Source: Thermohalobaculum sp965263335 (GTDB lineage Bacteria; Pseudomonadota; Alphaproteobacteria; Rhodobacterales; Rhodobacteraceae). Taken from it: a stretch of DNA of 64,000 nucleotides. The position numbers and the translations under genes are program-made. The stretch covers positions 496,001 through 560,000 of the forward strand of contig CBDHHE010000001.1 of NCBI GenBank assembly GCA_965263335.1. Reading direction: 5' to 3'. The notes beneath the pieces are model-generated. The model worked only from the letters and a program-made list of their open reading frames with translations, was not told where the DNA came from and searched no databases. Of the stretch, positions 8,773-17,401 are shown in pieces (the stretch's first letter is position 1; each line of letters starts with the position of its first letter).

Positions 8773-9828
8773 ATGAAGCTCTCCGACTTTGACTTTGTCC
8801 TGCCAGAGGATCTGATCGCACTTCGTCCGGCCCGACCTCGTTCGGCGTCCAGACTGTTGGTCGCTGACGGCCCGGCGACGTCTGACTCGATGATGACCGA
8901 GCTGCCAGAATGGCTCCGGCCCGGCGACTTGCTCGTTTTCAACAACACCGCTGTTATCCCGGCCCGATTGAACGGCACACGGACCCGTGAGACGCAGGAC
9001 GGAGATGGCCGTGCGAGGATCGAAGTCACGCTCATCCGCCGGGAGGCTCCGGAGATCTGGGGCGCTCTTGCGCGCCCGGCACGCCGACTGAAGCCTGGGG
9101 ATGTGATCCATTTCGACACCGCGTTCTCGGCCGAAGTGCGGGCGCGCAATGGCGGTGAGGTGACGCTGGCGTTCAACCGCTCGGGAGAGGCGTTGGACCG
9201 CGCGATCGTTGATGTCGGCGAGATGCCGCTGCCGCCCTACATTGCCCAGCGCCGCCCGGCCGATGCGGCGGACCGATCTGACTATCAGACGATATTCGCG
9301 GAACGGGCCGGCGCCGTCGCTGCACCCACAGCGAGCCTGCATTTCGACGACGACCTGCTCGCGCGGATCGACGATATGGGGGTGGGGCGCACGACACTGA
9401 CGTTGCATGTGGGCGCCGGCACCTTTCTTCCAGTGACCGAGGAGGACCCGACCGCGCATCGCATGCACAGCGAGTGGGGTGAAATCTTGCCCGAGGCTGC
9501 GGCTGCCATGAACACCGCGCGCGCGGCGGGTGGCCGCCTGATCGCTGCGGGCACCACGGCCCTGCGTCTGATCGAAAGCGCTGCGGCCGCCGATGGGACG
9601 GTCCGGCCTTGGAAGGGCGAGACGGACATCTTTATCACACCCGGCTATGGGTTTCGTGCGACCGATGGGTTGATCACGAACTTCCACCTGCCGAAATCTA
9701 CACTGTTCATGCTGGTGTCAGCACTTATGGGGCGAGAGCGCATGCAGACGCTCTATGCCCACGCAATCCGGGAGCGCTATCGCTTCTACTCCTACGGCGA
9801 TGCGTCGCTGCTGTTGCCTGCCAACTGA
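8773..9828 (+). CDS. queA: S-adenosylmethionine:tRNA ribosyltransferase-isomerase
   Basis: QueA transfers and rearranges the ribosyl part of SAM onto 7-aminomethyl-7-deazaguanine in tRNA to make epoxyqueuosine. The 351-residue protein begins MKLSDFDFVLPEDLIA and contains ASLHFDDDLLARI, LTLHVGAGTFLPV and LITNFHLPKSTLFMLVSALMG, all family hallmarks. The ATG at 8773 gives the standard length; the open frame extends upstream through non-conserved sequence. The partner gene tgt, often next in alphaproteobacteria, is not here; an MFS gene follows instead. Confidence 0.97.
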   Translation: MKLSDFDFVLPEDLIALRPARPRSASRLLVADGPATSDSMMTELPEWLRPGDLLVFNNTAVIPARLNGTRTRETQDGDGRARIEVTLIRREAPEIWGALARPARRLKPGDVIHFDTAFSAEVRARNGGEVTLAFNRSGEALDRAIVDVGEMPLPPYIAQRRPADAADRSDYQTIFAERAGAVAAPTASLHFDDDLLARIDDMGVGRTTLTLHVGAGTFLPVTEEDPTAHRMHSEWGEILPEAAAAMNTARAAGGRLIAAGTTALRLIESAAAADGTVRPWKGETDIFITPGYGFRATDGLITNFHLPKSTLFMLVSALMGRERMQTLYAHAIRERYRFYSYGDASLLLPAN

Positions 9829-9957
9829 ACTTTCTGATCGAGCCGCCGCACCAAGACTCGACGGAACGCGACATTCCGTGACGTTCGCGGTCGGTCGGAA
9901 TCATGCGAAGCCGCTACAGTGATATTCGACCACGCAACCTGTTCCCGGGTCCGCTTC

Positions 9958-11277
9958 ATGCTCTCTGCAATCACCAACTCCTGGGCGCTGCTGTTCGGCA
10001 TGTTTTTGCTGCAGATCGGCAATGGCTTGCAGGGCACGGTTCTAGGCGTGCGTGGGGCATCGGAAGGCTTCTCCAGCGCAACCATGGGCTATGTCATGGC
10101 GGCGTATTTCGTCGGTTTCATGGGGGGTAGCCAGATCACGCCCTGGCTGTTGCGCCGGGTCGGTCATGTGCGGGTGTTCGCGGCATTGGCCTCGCTCATC
10201 TCGGCAGCGCTGATTCTCTATGCGGCGGTCGTGCATCCCGTGGCCTGGCTGTTAATGCGGCTGATCATCGGGTTCTGCTTCTCAGGCGTGTACGTGGTCG
10301 CCGAGAGCTGGCTCAATGACAGCGCCACCAACGAGACCCGGGGCAAAACCATCGGCGCCTATGTGACCGTGCAGATGCTTGGGATCGTGCTCGCGCAAGC
10401 CGTGCTGAATGTGGCTGACCCGGGAGGGTACGACCTCTTCGTGATCATGTCGGTTCTGGTCTCGATATCGTTTGCACCGATCCTGTTGTCCTCGAGTCCG
10501 ACACCGGTGTTCGAGACGACCCGTGGAATGACGCTTGCCCGGTTGTTTCACACGTCGCCGCTCGGCTGTGTCTCGATGTTCGCACTTGGGGCGACGTTTG
10601 CCTGTATGTTCGGGATGTCGGCGGTCTACGCGGGTGCGATCGGGCTTGGCACCCTGGAGGTCTCGGTGTTCGTTGGAGCACTCTACCTCGGCGGCATGAT
10701 CCTTCAGCTCCCGATTGCCTGGGTGTCCGATCAGATTGACCGGCGCATCCTGATCATCTGCGTGACAGCGACCTGTGCGCTGGCGGCGGGACTTGCGGTC
10801 GTCGTGAGCGGCAACTTTCCCGCTCTGGTGTTTGCGGCCTTCGTGATCGGTGGCATGGCCAACCCGCTGTATTCGCTGATCATTGCGTATGTGAACGATT
10901 ACCTCGAACACGAGGACATGGCGGCAGCCTCCGGCGGGTTGATCCTGATAAATGGTATCGGGGCGATGGGGGCCCCGGTCGTTGTCGGCTACGCGATGGA
11001 CATCGCGGGACCGAGCGGGTTCTTCGTCTTTATCGCGATCTGCATGGTGCTGATCGTGTTCTATGCACTCTTCCGTATGGTGCGACGCGAGCGCGGCGAG
11101 ATGGAGACCACACCCGTCGTCGCGCTCACGCCGGCGACCAGTCGGGTGGCCGTCGACGTTGCCTGGGATGCCGCGATGGAGCAGGCGATGGCCGACACGG
11201 AAGCGGAGCAAGAGCCGCCTGTGGCGAAAGTGTCGCACCCCTCCGAGGCTGAGATCATGCATCGGACCGGAGATTGA
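9958..11277 (+). CDS. MFS transporter, YcaD/UMF2-like
   Basis: A 439-residue inner-membrane protein with about 12 hydrophobic segments and the MFS loop after helix 2 (RRVGHVRVF). Helix 4-5 carries GVYVVAESWLNDSATNETRGK, a motif I associate with the YcaD-like group of permeases of unknown substrate. A hydrophilic tail of about 55 residues follows the last helix. I chose ATG 9958 (MLSAITNSWALLF); a GTG 39 bases upstream adds a polar leader unlike MFS starts. No operon partner indicates a substrate. Confidence 0.87.
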   Translation: MLSAITNSWALLFGMFLLQIGNGLQGTVLGVRGASEGFSSATMGYVMAAYFVGFMGGSQITPWLLRRVGHVRVFAALASLISAALILYAAVVHPVAWLLMRLIIGFCFSGVYVVAESWLNDSATNETRGKTIGAYVTVQMLGIVLAQAVLNVADPGGYDLFVIMSVLVSISFAPILLSSSPTPVFETTRGMTLARLFHTSPLGCVSMFALGATFACMFGMSAVYAGAIGLGTLEVSVFVGALYLGGMILQLPIAWVSDQIDRRILIICVTATCALAAGLAVVVSGNFPALVFAAFVIGGMANPLYSLIIAYVNDYLEHEDMAAASGGLILINGIGAMGAPVVVGYAMDIAGPSGFFVFIAICMVLIVFYALFRMVRRERGEMETTPVVALTPATSRVAVDVAWDAAMEQAMADTEAEQEPPVAKVSHPSEAEIMHRTGD

Positions 11278-11353
11278 CATCAGCTCGATATGAATGTGCC
11301 ATATATTTAGCCAAAATGCACAAGATGTAATCGGGCTGATTGTGAGGTGTGGT

Positions 11354-11905
11354 ATGACAACGAGTGAGCGTGTTCTCGACTTCTGGCTGGATGAGATCGG
11401 TGCCGAGGGCTGGTACGCCTCGAGTGCGGATCTGGATGACAGAATCCGACAGGAGTTTCTCGAACTCTGGAAACAGGGCATGGCCGGCGATCTCGATCAC
11501 TGGCTGGTTTGTCGCGACGGCGCACTGGCGCTTCTGATCCTCCTGGACCAGTTCCCGCGCAACATGTTCCGGGGCACAGCCACTGCCTTCCGGAGTGATC
11601 CCAAAGCCTTGCAAATCGCCAAGCTGGCAATCTCGCGCGGTCATGATCGCAAGACCCCCGAGCCGCAGCGCCAGTTCTTCTACCTGCCGCTGATGCACTC
11701 CGAGGCGCTGCCGGATCAGGAACGCTGCGTCCGGATGATCATGCTCGGCATGCCGGAAACGGGTGAACAGAACCTGGAACATGCGCGCAAGCATCGTGAA
11801 GTCATCCGCCGGTTTGGGCGCTTCCCCAGCCGCAATGATGCCCTTGGACGGTCTTACACCGCAGCCGAGCAGATCTACCGCGCGGACGGTGGATACATGG
11901 CCTGA
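11354..11905 (+). CDS. DUF924 family protein
   Basis: A 183-residue soluble all-helical protein of the DUF924 family, whose structure resembles TPR repeats and whose function is unknown. Diagnostic segments are LDFWLDEIG at the start, LALLILLDQFPRNMFRGTATAF in the middle (shown here as two adjoining parts) and FYLPLMHSE near residue 110. The ATG at 11354 gives the family start; the frame is open upstream. A degraded copy of its C-terminus lies at 14640-14714. It converges on the histidine kinase gene. Confidence 0.9.
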   Translation: MTTSERVLDFWLDEIGAEGWYASSADLDDRIRQEFLELWKQGMAGDLDHWLVCRDGALALLILLDQFPRNMFRGTATAFRSDPKALQIAKLAISRGHDRKTPEPQRQFFYLPLMHSEALPDQERCVRMIMLGMPETGEQNLEHARKHREVIRRFGRFPSRNDALGRSYTAAEQIYRADGGYMA

Positions 11906-11948
11906 GCACGATCGTCGGGTGTGTTCGGGGGCAACCTCGAACGCGCCT

Positions 11949-13136
11949 TCAGGCTGGTGACGGTTCAGCGATCTGAAGCGGCAAGCTGAGCGTAAACGTC
12001 GAGCCCACGCCAAGCGCAGACTTTACGCTGAGATCGCCATTCATCATTTCAGCGAGCTTGCGCGTGATCGCAAGACCCAGGCCCGTGCCTTCGGTATGCC
12101 CGTTCACGTTCGCGCCGACCTGTTCGTACTCGACAAATATCTTTTCCAGCTGATCCGAGGCGATCCCCTGTCCCGTGTCGGTGACATCGATGCGAAGCAG
12201 ACCACTGGCTTTGTATTCGGTCGAAAGTGTCACGGAGCCTTCGTTCGTGAACTTGATGGCGTTGCCGAGAAGATTTGTCACGCACTGGCGCGTGCGCAAA
12301 GCATCACCCAGCAGCCAATCCGGCTCACGGGGTGAGCGCTTCAGCAACAGGGCGACGGACTTCTCTTCGGCCACCGGGCGCAGAAGATCACAAAGATCAC
12401 GGAGCATGAGCCCAAGATCGAAGGGCTCGAATTTAAGTGCGAGTTTTCCCGCGTCGATCTTCGACAGGTCCAGCACCTCGTTGATCGTTCTCACGAGCGC
12501 TTGCGCCGAGTTGCGGATCGTTTCGAGAAGGTTGTGCTGCTGCTCGGTAAGTTCGGTCTTGGAGAGCAACTCTGTGAGACCTGTGATGCCGTTCATTGGC
12601 GTGCGAATCTCATGGCTCAGCGTGGCAACAAACCTGGCCTTGGCCGCCTCGCTGGCCTCGGCGGCAAGGCGCGCGTCTTCAAGCCTTGCCTCACGCTCTA
12701 TGAGGTCGGTGATGTTGACAGCGAGCCCGGCCACCGCACCGGACGGCAGGCGGTACTTGTGAATTCTGAGATACTGATCCTTGTACTGGCGGATCACAGG
12801 TTCTCCGGTGGCGTTCGCCTGCGCCGCAACTCGTTTCTGCACCAGCGCCTCGACCTCGTCCCCGGGCGTCGTGTAGGCGTACTCGCACCGCAATATGTCA
12901 GCGTAAGTGGCTTCGCGCTGAATGATTTTGGTCTCCAGCTTGCGAAACGCGTTGGGATAAATCGAGGTGTATGTCTCGTTCCACGCGATGAGGCGGTCAT
13001 CCTGATCGTAGACGCAAAAGTAGACGGGGCTTCCCGCGATTGCCTCCAGTAGAATCCGATGCTCGACGAGAAGTCTGTTGATCGCGTCTTCGTCCTGCGG
13101 ATTCAGACTGACCTTCATATGTCCGGCGCGATTCAT
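11949..13136 (-). CDS. Soluble PAS-domain sensor histidine kinase
   Basis: A 395-residue kinase with no membrane segment, so it is cytosolic. A PAS domain spans about 25-145 (YFCVYDQDDRLIAWNE), followed by HisKA with the phospho-acceptor His175 in ATLSHEIRTPMNG, and an HATPase domain with N-box NLLGNAIKF (about 288), G1 DTGQGI (320) and G2 GTGLGLAI (350). It resembles the N-terminal part of hybrid kinases but has no receiver domain, and no response regulator gene is nearby, so it is an orphan. The ATG at 13136 has GAGG close upstream; Met7 is an alternative. Confidence 0.93.
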   Translation of the reverse strand: MNRAGHMKVSLNPQDEDAINRLLVEHRILLEAIAGSPVYFCVYDQDDRLIAWNETYTSIYPNAFRKLETKIIQREATYADILRCEYAYTTPGDEVEALVQKRVAAQANATGEPVIRQYKDQYLRIHKYRLPSGAVAGLAVNITDLIEREARLEDARLAAEASEAAKARFVATLSHEIRTPMNGITGLTELLSKTELTEQQHNLLETIRNSAQALVRTINEVLDLSKIDAGKLALKFEPFDLGLMLRDLCDLLRPVAEEKSVALLLKRSPREPDWLLGDALRTRQCVTNLLGNAIKFTNEGSVTLSTEYKASGLLRIDVTDTGQGIASDQLEKIFVEYEQVGANVNGHTEGTGLGLAITRKLAEMMNGDLSVKSALGVGSTFTLSLPLQIAEPSPA

Positions 13137-13408
13137 CGACCTCGAACCTTCTTCAGAGCAGTGCCGGTATCACCAACAAAGCTTGTCATCGCGATAACAT
13201 CGGCTCTTCCGGGCCGTGGTTCTCATTTTAATCGAATCGAACGCCCTCCCTCGCGGAATGGTTGTGGATGGAGAGTTCCTTGGCCGCTTCGCGAAATCAC
13301 TGTGGCGGTTTGGTCACGTGGACGAAACCAGTCAACGGCCGCCTGATCGTGAAGCCGCCACTGCGAAGTACTGAGGGACAGCATGAGGTCGCGAGCTGGC
13401 AAGAATCG

Positions 13409-14347
13409 TCAATTGTAGTCCGGGACAATCTTTGCGTACGAAGGCTGAGCAAGGGACTCCAATATCGAGATTGCGCCCCCGCTGTTGACCGACAGTACCT
13501 CGATCAACTCCACCGCTCTTGCGGCATCGTTTATCTCCGATACTTCGGCGAGAATGGTCTCGATCGTGACGCCTTCGTTTACCTTTAGCATCGCAGCCTT
13601 CGAAGCGAAGGACACACCAGGCGTTTCAAAACCGGTCAGAAATCCGGTGAAGTTCAGGCACTCGATGTCCGCAGGTGCGAAGCACATGAAGCGGATTGTC
13701 TGGTTCATCGGATTGAAGCCCTTCAAGTAGAGCAGCCGGTTGATGAACTTCACATCGCAATCCATCCCGATGCGACCGCTCGAGCGCACAATCTTGTGGA
13801 CACGGCACATGGCTGAAGTCGAATGCGGCCATGTCGACTGAAACTCCACCAGTGAAGATATGTATTTGGTGTCCTCGAATGCGCGGAAGATGATGTAGAT
13901 GCCCGACATGCTTTTGCTGAGTCTCACGTCATCGGCACTCTGGGCGTCGGAAATCTGGCGAAGGTGAGGGCTCTCGTTCGACTTGATTCCAAGCAAGCCG
14001 AAGAAGGCGAGGTCGTCCCAGCAGGCCTGCGGGAACTCGTCCGAGCCTTGCAGATCACTGGCCGGGAGGAAGACATCCCTGATGCCCTGCAAAACTTGCC
14101 TGGTATGTCGAACCGACAGATCGGCTTTGCCGTCTGCCGTTTTGTCACTCAGGAACCTGCCGAGCGTGCTTGCGCTCGGGCCGGACCTGGGCGAGCCCAC
14201 TTGAGCTGCCAGCGTTTCCAGAGACAGGCCCCTTTGCCGGCGAAGGGTTGTGAGCAACCGCCTGAGTCGGTCCATCGTTTGTTCGGAGTACCAATCGATC
14301 AATTGTCTTGCTCCTGACGATGCCTCCTGCACGCGAGCATCGGTCAA
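13409..14347 (-). CDS. Unrecognised protein with helix-turn-helix-like N-terminus
   Basis: I do not recognise the whole protein. Residues about 25-95 look like an XRE-type helix-turn-helix: LRRLLTTLRRQRGLSLETLA, then PSASTLGRFLSD. The remaining 200 residues have no motif I can name; a patch reads NRLLYLKGFNPMNQTIRFM and the end is rich in hydrophobic repeats. Start is uncertain: the frame opens at a TTG (14347), while a TTG at 14302 has AGGAG eight bases upstream and the first ATG is at 14275. The gene and its flanks are visibly more AT-rich than neighbours and sit beside a DUF924 relic, which suggests acquisition. Confidence 0.6.
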   Translation of the reverse strand: MTDARVQEASSGARQLIDWYSEQTMDRLRRLLTTLRRQRGLSLETLAAQVGSPRSGPSASTLGRFLSDKTADGKADLSVRHTRQVLQGIRDVFLPASDLQGSDEFPQACWDDLAFFGLLGIKSNESPHLRQISDAQSADDVRLSKSMSGIYIIFRAFEDTKYISSLVEFQSTWPHSTSAMCRVHKIVRSSGRIGMDCDVKFINRLLYLKGFNPMNQTIRFMCFAPADIECLNFTGFLTGFETPGVSFASKAAMLKVNEGVTIETILAEVSEINDAARAVELIEVLSVNSGGAISILESLAQPSYAKIVPDYN

Positions 14348-14701
14348 GATTGACTGATTTCAAGCGTTTTTGACACGAGTCGCTGAAAAGCGAGGCACTG
14401 CAGTTAAAATCCTGGCGAACCACCAATAATGCTGCGGGTACTTCCAATAAAAACCTTGTGCTGCAAATCTATCTGTTGCCTGAGCGGTCACGGTGTTCTT
14501 AGCTGAACTCAGCATCCGATGGGGTGTTGGAATTTTAGAAGCAGACGATTTAAAAGCGATGCCCCGGGGAAATTTCGCTCCGGGGCGTTTTTGCAACGCT
14601 GCTTCTGCGCGCGCGTCAGAAAAAATCAAGTCGCAAACGGACCGGAGCGCCCTCGGACGGTTTTGCGGCCCAGCAGAACAGATCTGCGACGCGGGTGGCG
14701 G
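14348..14701. other. AT-richer intergenic stretch
   Basis: No intact gene is visible in these 354 bases. They hold a plus-strand terminator-like hairpin (14561-14592) with no obvious gene in front of it and most of a decayed DUF924 3' end (14640-14714). The base composition is clearly lower in GC than the flanking housekeeping genes. A small RNA ending at the hairpin is possible but I find no convincing promoter. Confidence 0.6.
14561..14592 (+). terminator. Rho-independent terminator-like hairpin
   Basis: A 7-base perfect stem GCCCCGG (14561-14567) pairs with CCGGGGC (14580-14586), followed by G and five T (14588-14592). Only the plus strand has the T run. No plus-strand gene ends just upstream, so either an unannotated RNA or a lost gene is being terminated. 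Confidence 0.6.
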
Positions 14702-14714
14702 CTATACGGCGTGA
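14640..14714 (+). pseudogene. Relic of a second DUF924 gene (C-terminal end)
   Basis: Translated in frame with a TGA at 14712, this segment gives RSALGRFCGPAEQICDAGGG then YTA. The intact DUF924 protein at 11354-11905 ends DALGRSYTAAEQIYRADGGY then MA; 13 of 24 aligned residues match and the stop falls at the same place. Upstream the frame has no DUF924 similarity, so only the 3' end survives. Its last 13 bases overlap the 3' end of the opposing PhyH gene. Confidence 0.6.
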
Positions 14715-15853
14715 TCTTGCGGGTGGCCAGCCGCGGACGCACTATCTGCCGTGAACCGCGCCGGTGGCTCGGTCAAGCCGACCGGTCCCGTAAGAGGCTG
14801 GGTGTTGGCCCGGCCCAGCCGGCGCTCGGCGAAGTCGAGCCAGGCGCCCCAAAGCTCGGCCTTGCGCCCTCTCAGCCCCGGCAGGGAGGCCGGATCGAGT
14901 CCGGCCCAGGGCAGGAACGGGTTGCGCCTGAGCGAGCCGTAAACCGCAGGGCGGATCGCGGCCCGGGTCGGACGCCCTCGGGCATGAAACCCATGTGTGT
15001 CGGCGACCACCAGCGTATTCGCCGGCACCGTCATCGAGATGGTTGGTCCATATCCCATGGCATCGATCTCGGCGCGGCTCGCGCGGAACGAGCCAAGTGC
15101 ATGGTGCCCGTTGGGGTGCGAGCTTGCGGTCAGGCTTTGCGCCCGCTCCCAGGCTAGTCGCCCCGGTGTCATCCGGTGCGATCCCGGCACATAGGTGAAA
15201 GGGCCGTCTTCGGAGCTGACGTCCTCGAGGAAGAACCAGCTCTTTGCGGTCGCGTGGAATGTGTCCGAGTGATGCGCCGTCTGCGGGTCGTGCCGCCCGG
15301 TCTCGGGGGTTGCGAACACCGTATGCAGGTAGAGCATCGGGTCCGCGTCGGTCGAGGCCACATAGCGCAGCAGCCCCTGAAACAGAGCGCCGCGCGCGAG
15401 GCGGTCGAGCTCCGGTACCTCGCGCAGCAATCCTGCGGTGATGTCGACGAAACGGGTCACCGTCCCGCCCTGTCGCATCTCGCGCGCCATGAAGGAGCGT
15501 GCGGCGAGCGCCGAGCGCAGTGCTGCGAGCTCGCTGGTCGAGAGCACATCATGACGGATCACGAAGCCGTCGCGATCATAGCTCGCGGCGTCCTCCTCAG
15601 TCACCAGTCGTGCGAGCCTGCGCCGGCGCCACGCGGCCATCCGGGCGGCAGCGGTGACGCGGCACACGTGCAGTCCATAGCGGTTGAGCCGCTCGGAGCC
15701 GATGAAGATGTTCGATCGGAAGGACTTGGCACCGCTCGCGAGCATCATGAAATCCAGGGGGGCCGAGATCAGGCGTGCAAACATGGCGAGCATCTGAAGA
15801 AGCGGGTCATCTCGTGGGAGAAATGTAGTCCATGTGCCGGGAGCGGACAACAT
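14702..15853 (-). CDS. Phytanoyl-CoA dioxygenase (PhyH) family protein
   Basis: A 383-residue non-haem iron, 2-oxoglutarate-type oxygenase by fold. The facial triad appears as His195 and Asp197 (AHHSDTFH) with the distal histidine near 287-290 (DTHGFHARG) and a following arginine cluster for 2-oxoglutarate; DGPFTYVPGSHR is the usual strand around the core. The substrate is unknown. An N-terminal 85-residue extension has a hydrophobic segment (MLAMFARLISAPLDFMML), perhaps membrane-associating. ATG 15853 has no clear ribosome site; Met21 is possible. It diverges from lpdA. Confidence 0.82.
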   Translation of the reverse strand: MLSAPGTWTTFLPRDDPLLQMLAMFARLISAPLDFMMLASGAKSFRSNIFIGSERLNRYGLHVCRVTAAARMAAWRRRRLARLVTEEDAASYDRDGFVIRHDVLSTSELAALRSALAARSFMAREMRQGGTVTRFVDITAGLLREVPELDRLARGALFQGLLRYVASTDADPMLYLHTVFATPETGRHDPQTAHHSDTFHATAKSWFFLEDVSSEDGPFTYVPGSHRMTPGRLAWERAQSLTASSHPNGHHALGSFRASRAEIDAMGYGPTISMTVPANTLVVADTHGFHARGRPTRAAIRPAVYGSLRRNPFLPWAGLDPASLPGLRGRKAELWGAWLDFAERRLGRANTQPLTGPVGLTEPPARFTADSASAAGHPQDHAV

Positions 15854-15956
15854 TCTGCCTGCGCAACCGTCAAGTTGTGATCTGCGCCCGGCGCGCGCGT
15901 TGCATTCACCGCAATCGCTTCATAGGGTGGCGCGCATGTCGGGACAGGAGGGCGAG

Positions 15957-17345
15957 GTGAACAGCTTCGACGTTATCGTTATCGGCGCCGGTCCTGGTGG
16001 ATATGTCGCAGCAATTCGTGCGGCGCAGCTGGGCCTGAAGGCCGCGATCATCGAGCGCGAGCATCTTGGCGGCATCTGTCTGAACTGGGGCTGCATTCCC
16101 ACGAAGGCGATGCTGCGATCGTCGGAAGTGTTTCACCTGATGTCACGCGCGCAGGATTTCGGGCTGAGCGCGGAGGGCATTGGCTACGATCTCGATGCCG
16201 TGGTGAAGCGCTCACGCAAGGTGGCGGGACAGCTGAACGCAGGCGTGGGGCATCTGCTGAAGAAAAACAATGTCACGACGATCATGGGAGAAGCTGCCAT
16301 CTCTGCGCCGCACCAGGTGTCGGTCACAGGAGACAACGCGCAGGAACTCACTGCCGAAAACATCATCATCGCGACTGGCGCGCGGGCGCGGGAGCTTCCG
16401 GGGCTCGAGGCCGATGGTGATCTGGTTTGGGCGTACAAGCACGCGCTTGTGCCGCCACGGATGCCGAAACGGCTGCTGGTGATCGGTTCGGGTGCGATCG
16501 GGATCGAGTTTGCGAGTTTCTACAACACACTTGGTGCTGATACGACTGTGGTCGAGGTGATGGACAGGATCCTGCCGGTCGAGGATGCAGAAGTCAGCGC
16601 TTTCGCCAAGAAGGCGTTCGAAAAGCAAGGCATGACGATCCTCGAGAACTCCATGGTCAAGAAGCTCGAGCGCAGCGCTCCGACCGTCACCGCCCACATA
16701 GAGACCGCAGGCAAGACCGAGACCGCCACGTTCGACACGGTGATTTCGGCAGTCGGAATCGTCGGCAACACCGAAGGGCTTGGGCTCGATGGGCTGGGTG
16801 TGAAGGTCGAGAAAACCCACATCGTCACCGACGCGTTGTGCCGCACGGGCGTGGATGGGCTTTATGCCATCGGAGATGTCGCCGGCGCGCCATGGCTTGC
16901 CCATAAGGCCAGTCACGAAGGTGTCATGGTTGCGGAATTGATCGCAGGCAAAAATGACGTCCATCCGGTATCGCCGGACCAGATTGCCGGGTGCACCTAC
17001 TGTCAGCCGCAGGTGGCCTCGGTCGGGCTGACCGAGGCCCAGGCCAAAGAGGCGGGCCGCGAGATCAAGGTCGGTCGCTTCCCGTTCATCGGCAACGGCA
17101 AGGCGATCGCGCTTGGCGAGTCGGAGGGCATGGTCAAGACTGTCTTTGATGCCAAGACCGGCGAGCTTCTGGGTGCCCACATGGTCGGCGCCGAAGTGAC
17201 CGAGTTGATCCAGGGCTATGTCGTGGGCCGTCAGCTCGAGACCACCGAGGAGGATCTGATGCACACAGTCTTCCCGCATCCGACGCTGTCGGAGATGATG
17301 CACGAGTCGGTTCTCGACGCCTATGGCCGGGCTATCCACTTCTGA
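15957..17345 (+). CDS. lpdA: Dihydrolipoyl dehydrogenase (E3)
   Basis: E3 reoxidises dihydrolipoamide of 2-oxoacid dehydrogenase or glycine cleavage complexes, passing electrons to NAD+. The protein has the FAD-binding GAGPGGYVAA, the redox disulfide CLNWGC (residues 41-46), the NAD site IGSGAIGIEFA, the FAD segment YAIGDVAG and the C-terminal catalytic His-Glu region FPHPTLSEMMHESV. I chose GTG 15957 because AGGAGG precedes it by five bases and the protein starts directly at the first strand; ATG 15936 adds seven residues. No E1 or E2 genes are adjacent, so it probably serves several complexes. A weak promoter-like pair (TTGCAT, 17 bases, TAGGGT) lies at 15900-15928. Confidence 0.95.
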   Translation: MNSFDVIVIGAGPGGYVAAIRAAQLGLKAAIIEREHLGGICLNWGCIPTKAMLRSSEVFHLMSRAQDFGLSAEGIGYDLDAVVKRSRKVAGQLNAGVGHLLKKNNVTTIMGEAAISAPHQVSVTGDNAQELTAENIIIATGARARELPGLEADGDLVWAYKHALVPPRMPKRLLVIGSGAIGIEFASFYNTLGADTTVVEVMDRILPVEDAEVSAFAKKAFEKQGMTILENSMVKKLERSAPTVTAHIETAGKTETATFDTVISAVGIVGNTEGLGLDGLGVKVEKTHIVTDALCRTGVDGLYAIGDVAGAPWLAHKASHEGVMVAELIAGKNDVHPVSPDQIAGCTYCQPQVASVGLTEAQAKEAGREIKVGRFPFIGNGKAIALGESEGMVKTVFDAKTGELLGAHMVGAEVTELIQGYVVGRQLETTEEDLMHTVFPHPTLSEMMHESVLDAYGRAIHF

Positions 17346-17401
17346 TTTGAAGCCGAAGCCGTTCCTGCCGATACTGAGAACAAAGAACAATCGGGGGGAA
17401 G

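Noticed and set aside
7896..9176. 426-codon minus-strand frame opposite coaD, the isomerase and queA
   Set aside because: Three well-identified genes occupy the other strand; the antisense translation is low-complexity and matches nothing.
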